Shown: in pieces, positions 40,601 to 46,600 of the stretch
Numbering within the stretch: the first letter of the stretch is position 1
Layout: each line of letters begins with the position of its first letter
Assembly (NCBI RefSeq): GCF_022429565.1
Contig: NZ_CP092487.1
Coordinates: forward strand, 3,490,001 to 3,554,000
DNA from: Lutibacter sp. A64
GTDB taxonomy: Bacteria > Bacteroidota > Bacteroidia > Flavobacteriales > Flavobacteriaceae
Length of the DNA: 64,000 nt
Direction of reading: 5' to 3'
Program-made: the position numbers and the translations under genes
Notes under the pieces: generated by a model
What the model saw: the letters and a program-made list of their open reading frames with translations, nothing else
Told to the model about the DNA's origin: nothing
Database searches by the model: none

Positions 40601-43600
40601 CTGTAAAAACTGTAACTTCAGTTGGTCCAGCTACAACAATCACAGTTGATACAAGTATATCAGGAACATTTAATTACAATTTAATAAGTGTTACTGATGG
40701 AAGTAGTACAGCTTGCACACAATCGTTAACTGGAGTTAGTTATACTTTAGAAGTGGCACCGCCTCCAAGTTTAACAATAGTTAATCCAGATCCTATCTGT
40801 GAAAATGATACAGTAGATTTAGAAACTACTATTTCACCTTTAAATAGTGGTCTAACCTATACTTATTGGACAAATATTGATGCTTCAATAGCTGTAACTA
40901 CGCCACACGCTGTAGCATCAGGTACTTATTATATTAAAGCCGAAGATACGAATGGATGTACTACTATAGAAGAAGTTGTAGTTCAGGCAAATCCATTACC
41001 AGAAGTAACTGTTAACAGTGCAACAATTTGTGAAGGAGATTTAGCAACAATAACAGCAATTCCTAACATAAATGGTAATTACAATTATAATTGGTCTGTA
41101 CCTTCAGGGGCATCTTCTCCAGGAAATATAGCTACTTTTAATACTGATGTTGCAGGAACTTATACTGTATTTATTACAGAAGCAAATGCTCCATATTGTG
41201 AAAGTGCAGTTGCAACTTCAACGGTAACAGTAAATCCTTTACCAAATGCTGCAATTTCCACTTCAGCGAATGAGGTTTGTATGGGTACTCCTGTTAGTAT
41301 AACCTTTACAGGTTCAAATAGTACTGATACATATGAATTTGAATATACAGATCCAACAGGAGCAACACAAACTATTGTTTCTATAGGTAATACAGCTGTG
41401 GTTAACGTACCAACAGATGTAGCTGGTGTTTATACCTACACATTAATAAGTGTAGCAGATTCTAGTACAGCTTGTAGTCAAGCACAATCAGAATCTGTAA
41501 CTGTAACTGTTAGAGATGTACCTACCGTAGATGCAGGTGCAGATATAACAGTCTGTGCAGGAGAAGAATTAACACTTACCGCAACAGGAACAGCAAGTAG
41601 TTATGTGTGGAATAATGGAGTAGTAGATGGAGTTCCATTTATACCTGCCTTATCCACTACATATACAGTTACCGGAACAGATCCTTTTGGATGTGAAAAT
41701 ACAGATGAAATAACTGTAACTATTGCACCAGCTATTACAGGAACAATTAAAACTCCTTACGATTTTGAGATATGTAAAGATGCAACACCACCAACTATAA
41801 CATTTGTTGGAGCTAACGGAACAGCACCTTATACATTTACTTATGAAATAAGTTCGGCTTTATTAGGAACTCCAGTAACAGGAACTATAACATCAATAGG
41901 TAATGAAGCTAATTTAGTGCCAGAATTACCAACATCAACAGCAGATTCATTTACAATAACTTTAATAAATGTGGAAGATGCTGGAAGCTGTAATAATGGA
42001 AATTTAATAGCTCCAAATCAAGCATTTGTAAACGTGTTAGATGCAGGTATTAATCCATTAAATTTAATTGAAGTAAGTCAAATAGTATGTGAAAATGAGC
42101 CAATTGTAGATGTAGTTTTTGAAATAAATGGCTCTCCTCAAAATGCATATGTAGATGATTTACCAGCTGGTGTAACAAGTGATTATATACCAGGAGCAAC
42201 TTTAGGAAGTCCAGGTATTTTAACCATAAGTGGAACACCAAACGAAGCAGGTATATTTAATTATACAGTTGTAGTTTCTGGTTCATTAGTTGGATGTGAT
42301 GCCACCTTCCCTGGAACATTAACTATTAATGAAACTGGTAAATTATCCCTACAAATACCAGGTTCAGATACACAATTGGTTTGTAATAACACACCAATAT
42401 CTAATATTACGTATGATATAGAAGGAGGAGCAACAGGTGCAACAGTTGTATTTTCACCAAGTACACCAGCAGGTATTTCTTATAGTGTTACTAATAATAC
42501 AGTAGTAATTTCAGGAACACCAACTGAAACTGGAGTATTCACTTATACTGTAGAAACATTTTCTTCAGATAATAGTTGTGATCAAACAACCGAAACAGGA
42601 ACAATAACGAGTACTGAAAGTGAAATAAATGTAGTTTCAGGAACACCAGATCAAACAGTTTGCTTTGGAACAGCTATTGAAACTATTACGTATAGCATAT
42701 CAACTGAGCCATCAACAGCAACACAAGCAGCTTTAGTGTTGAATGGTACCTTACCAAAAGGAGTTACTTTTGATTCTTTAACAGGAATACTATCAGGAAT
42801 ACCAACTGAGAGTGGAACTTTCTCATATAGTATAGACTCTTCAATTGGTTGTGCAGTAGCATATACTGGTGAAATAATTGTAAATCCATTACCAGAAGTA
42901 ACAGTTAATAGTGCAACAATTTGTGAAGGAGATTTAGCAACAATTACTGCAACTCCTAGTACAAGTGATTATTATAATTATACCTGGACTGTTCCAGTAG
43001 GAGCAACTCCTCCAGGAAATGTAGCTACTTTTGATACAGATATTGCAGGTAATTATACCGTATATATAACAGAAGTAAATGCACCGAATTGTGAAAGCGC
43101 AGTTGCAACTTCAACAGTAATAGTAAATCCATTACCTAGTGCAACCATTACAACGTCAGATACTGAGGTTTGTATGGATACTCTTGTAACAATTACGCTA
43201 ACAGGTTCAAATAGTACAGATACTTATATGTTTGAGTATACCGATCCTACAGGAGCAACACAAACAATTGCTTCTACAGGTAATACTGCAGAGATTAATG
43301 TTCCTACAGCTACTGCTGGTGTTTATACCTATACATTAGTTAGTGTTGAAGATTCTAGTACAGCTTGTAATCAAGTACAATCAGATTCAGTAACAGTTAC
43401 TGTTAGAGAAGCACCAACTGTAGATGCAGGTGCAGATATTACTGTTTGTGCAGGAGAAGAACTAACACTTACAGCATCAGGAACGGCAAGTAGTTATGTA
43501 TGGAGTAATGGAGTAGTAGATGGAGTACCATTTACACCTACCATATCTACTACATACACAGTAACAGGAACAGATTCTTTTGGATGTGAAAATACAGATG

Positions 43601-46600
43601 AAATAACTGTAACTATTGCGCCAGCTATTACTGGAACAATTAAAACGCCATACGATTTTGAACTATGTAAAGATGCAACAGCACCAACTATAACATTTGT
43701 TGGAGCCAACGGAACAGCACCTTATACATTTACTTATGAAATAAGCTCAGATTTATTAAGCACACCAATAATAGGAAGTGTTACATCAACTGGAAATGAA
43801 GCTGATTTAGTTCCAGAATTACCAACATCAACAGCGGGTTCATTTACGGTAACTTTGTTAAGTGTTTCTGATGATAAAGGTTGTTATAATGAAGATATTG
43901 TAGCTCCAAATCAAGCATTTATTAAAATATTAGATGCTGGTATTGAACCATTAAATTTAACTGAAGTAAATCAGAAAGTATGTGAAAATGAGCCAATTGT
44001 AGATGTGATTTTTGAAATAAATGGTTCACCTCAAGATGCATATGTCGATGATTTACCTAATGGAGTAACTAGTGAGTACGATAGTACTACTGGTATTTTA
44101 ACTATTAGTGGAACACCAACTGAAGCAGGTACTTTTGATTATACAGTTGTAGTTTCTGGGTCTTTAATAGGTTGTGATGCCACATTCCCTGGAACATTAA
44201 CAATTAATGAAACGGGTAAATTAAACTTACAAATACCAGATTCAGATAATCAATTAGTTTGTAATAATACACCAATAACTAATATCACTTATAATTTAGA
44301 AGGTGGTGCAACAGGTGCAACAGTTGTATTCTCTCCAAATGCTCCAGCAGGAATAAGCTATACTGTTAGTGGTTCAAGTGTTATAATTTCAGGAACACCA
44401 ACTGAAACCGGAGTGTTTACATACACTGTAGAAACATTTTCTACAGATAATAGTTGTAACCAAGCAATTGAAACTGGAACAATTACGATTACAGAAAATG
44501 AAATAAGTGTAGTTTCTGGAACACCAAATCAAACAGTATGTATTGATACAGCAATTGATGCGATTACTTATAATATAACCACGGTTCCATCAACAGCAGC
44601 AGCTGCATCATTAGTATTGTATGGTACATTACCAGAAGGAGTTACTTTTGATACTGAAACAGGTATTTTATCAGGAATACCAACGGAAGGTGGTACGTTC
44701 TCATATAGCATAGAAGCTTCAACAGGTTGTGCTACACCAATATCAGGTGAAATAGTTGTAAATACTAATTTACCAGTAGTTCTTATTGAAAACGGATTAG
44801 ATACTATTGAAGTTTGTGAAGGAAGTGAAATTTCGCTTACTGCAACTGGAGCTGATAGTTACGAATGGTATCAGTTAAATTCAGCTGGAGTACCAATTTC
44901 ATTAGCAACAACTGATGTTTATACTTATAGTCCAACCGCTAATCAAACATTGTATGTTGTTGGAACATTAACAGATGGTTGTTCAAGTACAGCTCAGATA
45001 AATGTAACTCTTAAACCTGCAATTACAGCAACTATAACAGGTCTTAATACATTTGAAATTTGTAAAGATGAAACAGCACCTAGTATTATATTTACTGGTG
45101 CAAACGGTATTGCTCCTTATACATTTACGTATACTATTAATGGAATAACTAATACAGTTTCTACTATTAGCAATAGTGATAGTGCTGTAATAACTGTTTC
45201 AACAGATATTGCGGGTAGTTTTGATATTCAATTGATTAATGTTGAAGATAGTGGAAGTACAAATTGTAATCCTCCAACACTTTTAGAACCTACTTCAGCA
45301 GTAGTTTCAGTTACAGATTCAAGTGTATACCCAGTTGCTGGAGCTGAAATTTACCAAACAATTTGTGAAGGCGAAACTATTTCAAATATTAGTTTTAATA
45401 TTCAAGGAGATGCAACAAATGCTTATGTTGAAGGTTTACCTTCTGGAGTTACTAGTTCATTTACAGGGAATGTATTAACTATTTCTGGAACGCCAACAGT
45501 AACTGGTAACTATACTTATACAGTTGTTTCATCTGGACTTTCTGCTTCTTGTAATTCAACATTTAGCGGTTCTATTGATATTAATGAAAATAATAAAATA
45601 ACTGCACTTAATGAAGCTATTGTAAACCAAGCGGTTTGTCCTAGTGAATCCATTGTCCCAATATTATTTGAATTGAGTGGTGGTGCAACAGGTGTAAACG
45701 TTACAGGACTACCTTCTGGAATAATATGGAATATAGACAGTGGTATTGTAACTATTTCTGGAACAAACAATGCAGCAGTTGGTGATTATACTTATTCTAT
45801 AGAAACACAAGGAACATGTTCAAGTACTTCTACAACAGGAGTTATAGCTATTACAGCTCCAGATAGTCTAGCATTAACAAATGGAAGTACAGATGAAGTT
45901 GTTTGTGTAAATAGTAGTTTAACAAGTACTATTCAGTACCAAGGTACAGCTGGTTTAACACTACAACTTAATGGTGTTTTACCTCCTGGAGTTTCATTTA
46001 ATGCAGATCCAGCTACTGGAAGTGCTATTATTTCTGGTACACCAACACTTGTAGGAACTTATAATTATAGTATTTCATCAGATTCTAACTGTAGTGAAGT
46101 AATTGAAGGAAGTATCGTAGTAGAAGATAATGCATATATAAATTTAAGTAGCGGTGCTATAAATCAAGTTATTTGTGTAGGATCTCCTATAGAAACTTTA
46201 AGGTATAAATTACCTTTAAGTGTATTACAGTCAGATGTAACATTTACAACTCCTTTACCAACAGGAATTAATTATATTGTAAAAGATGGTGAATTAATTA
46301 TTTCTGGTACACCAACTAATGCATTACCAGAAACTACTTTTGAAATAACTGTTAATAGCTTATGTGGAAGTACTTCAACAACGTTTAAATTAACTATTGA
46401 AGAGACTCCAGAAATTACATTAGTGGCAGGTTCTGGTGTAATAACACAATCTGTATGTCAAAATCAATCTATAGAGCCAATTCAGTTTACTGTTAGTCCT
46501 ATTGGTACAACAATAGATTTAAGTTTATTGCCAAGTTATATAACAGCAACAGAAATTAATGCAAGTACAGGTTTATGGGAATTAACAGGTGCACCATTAA

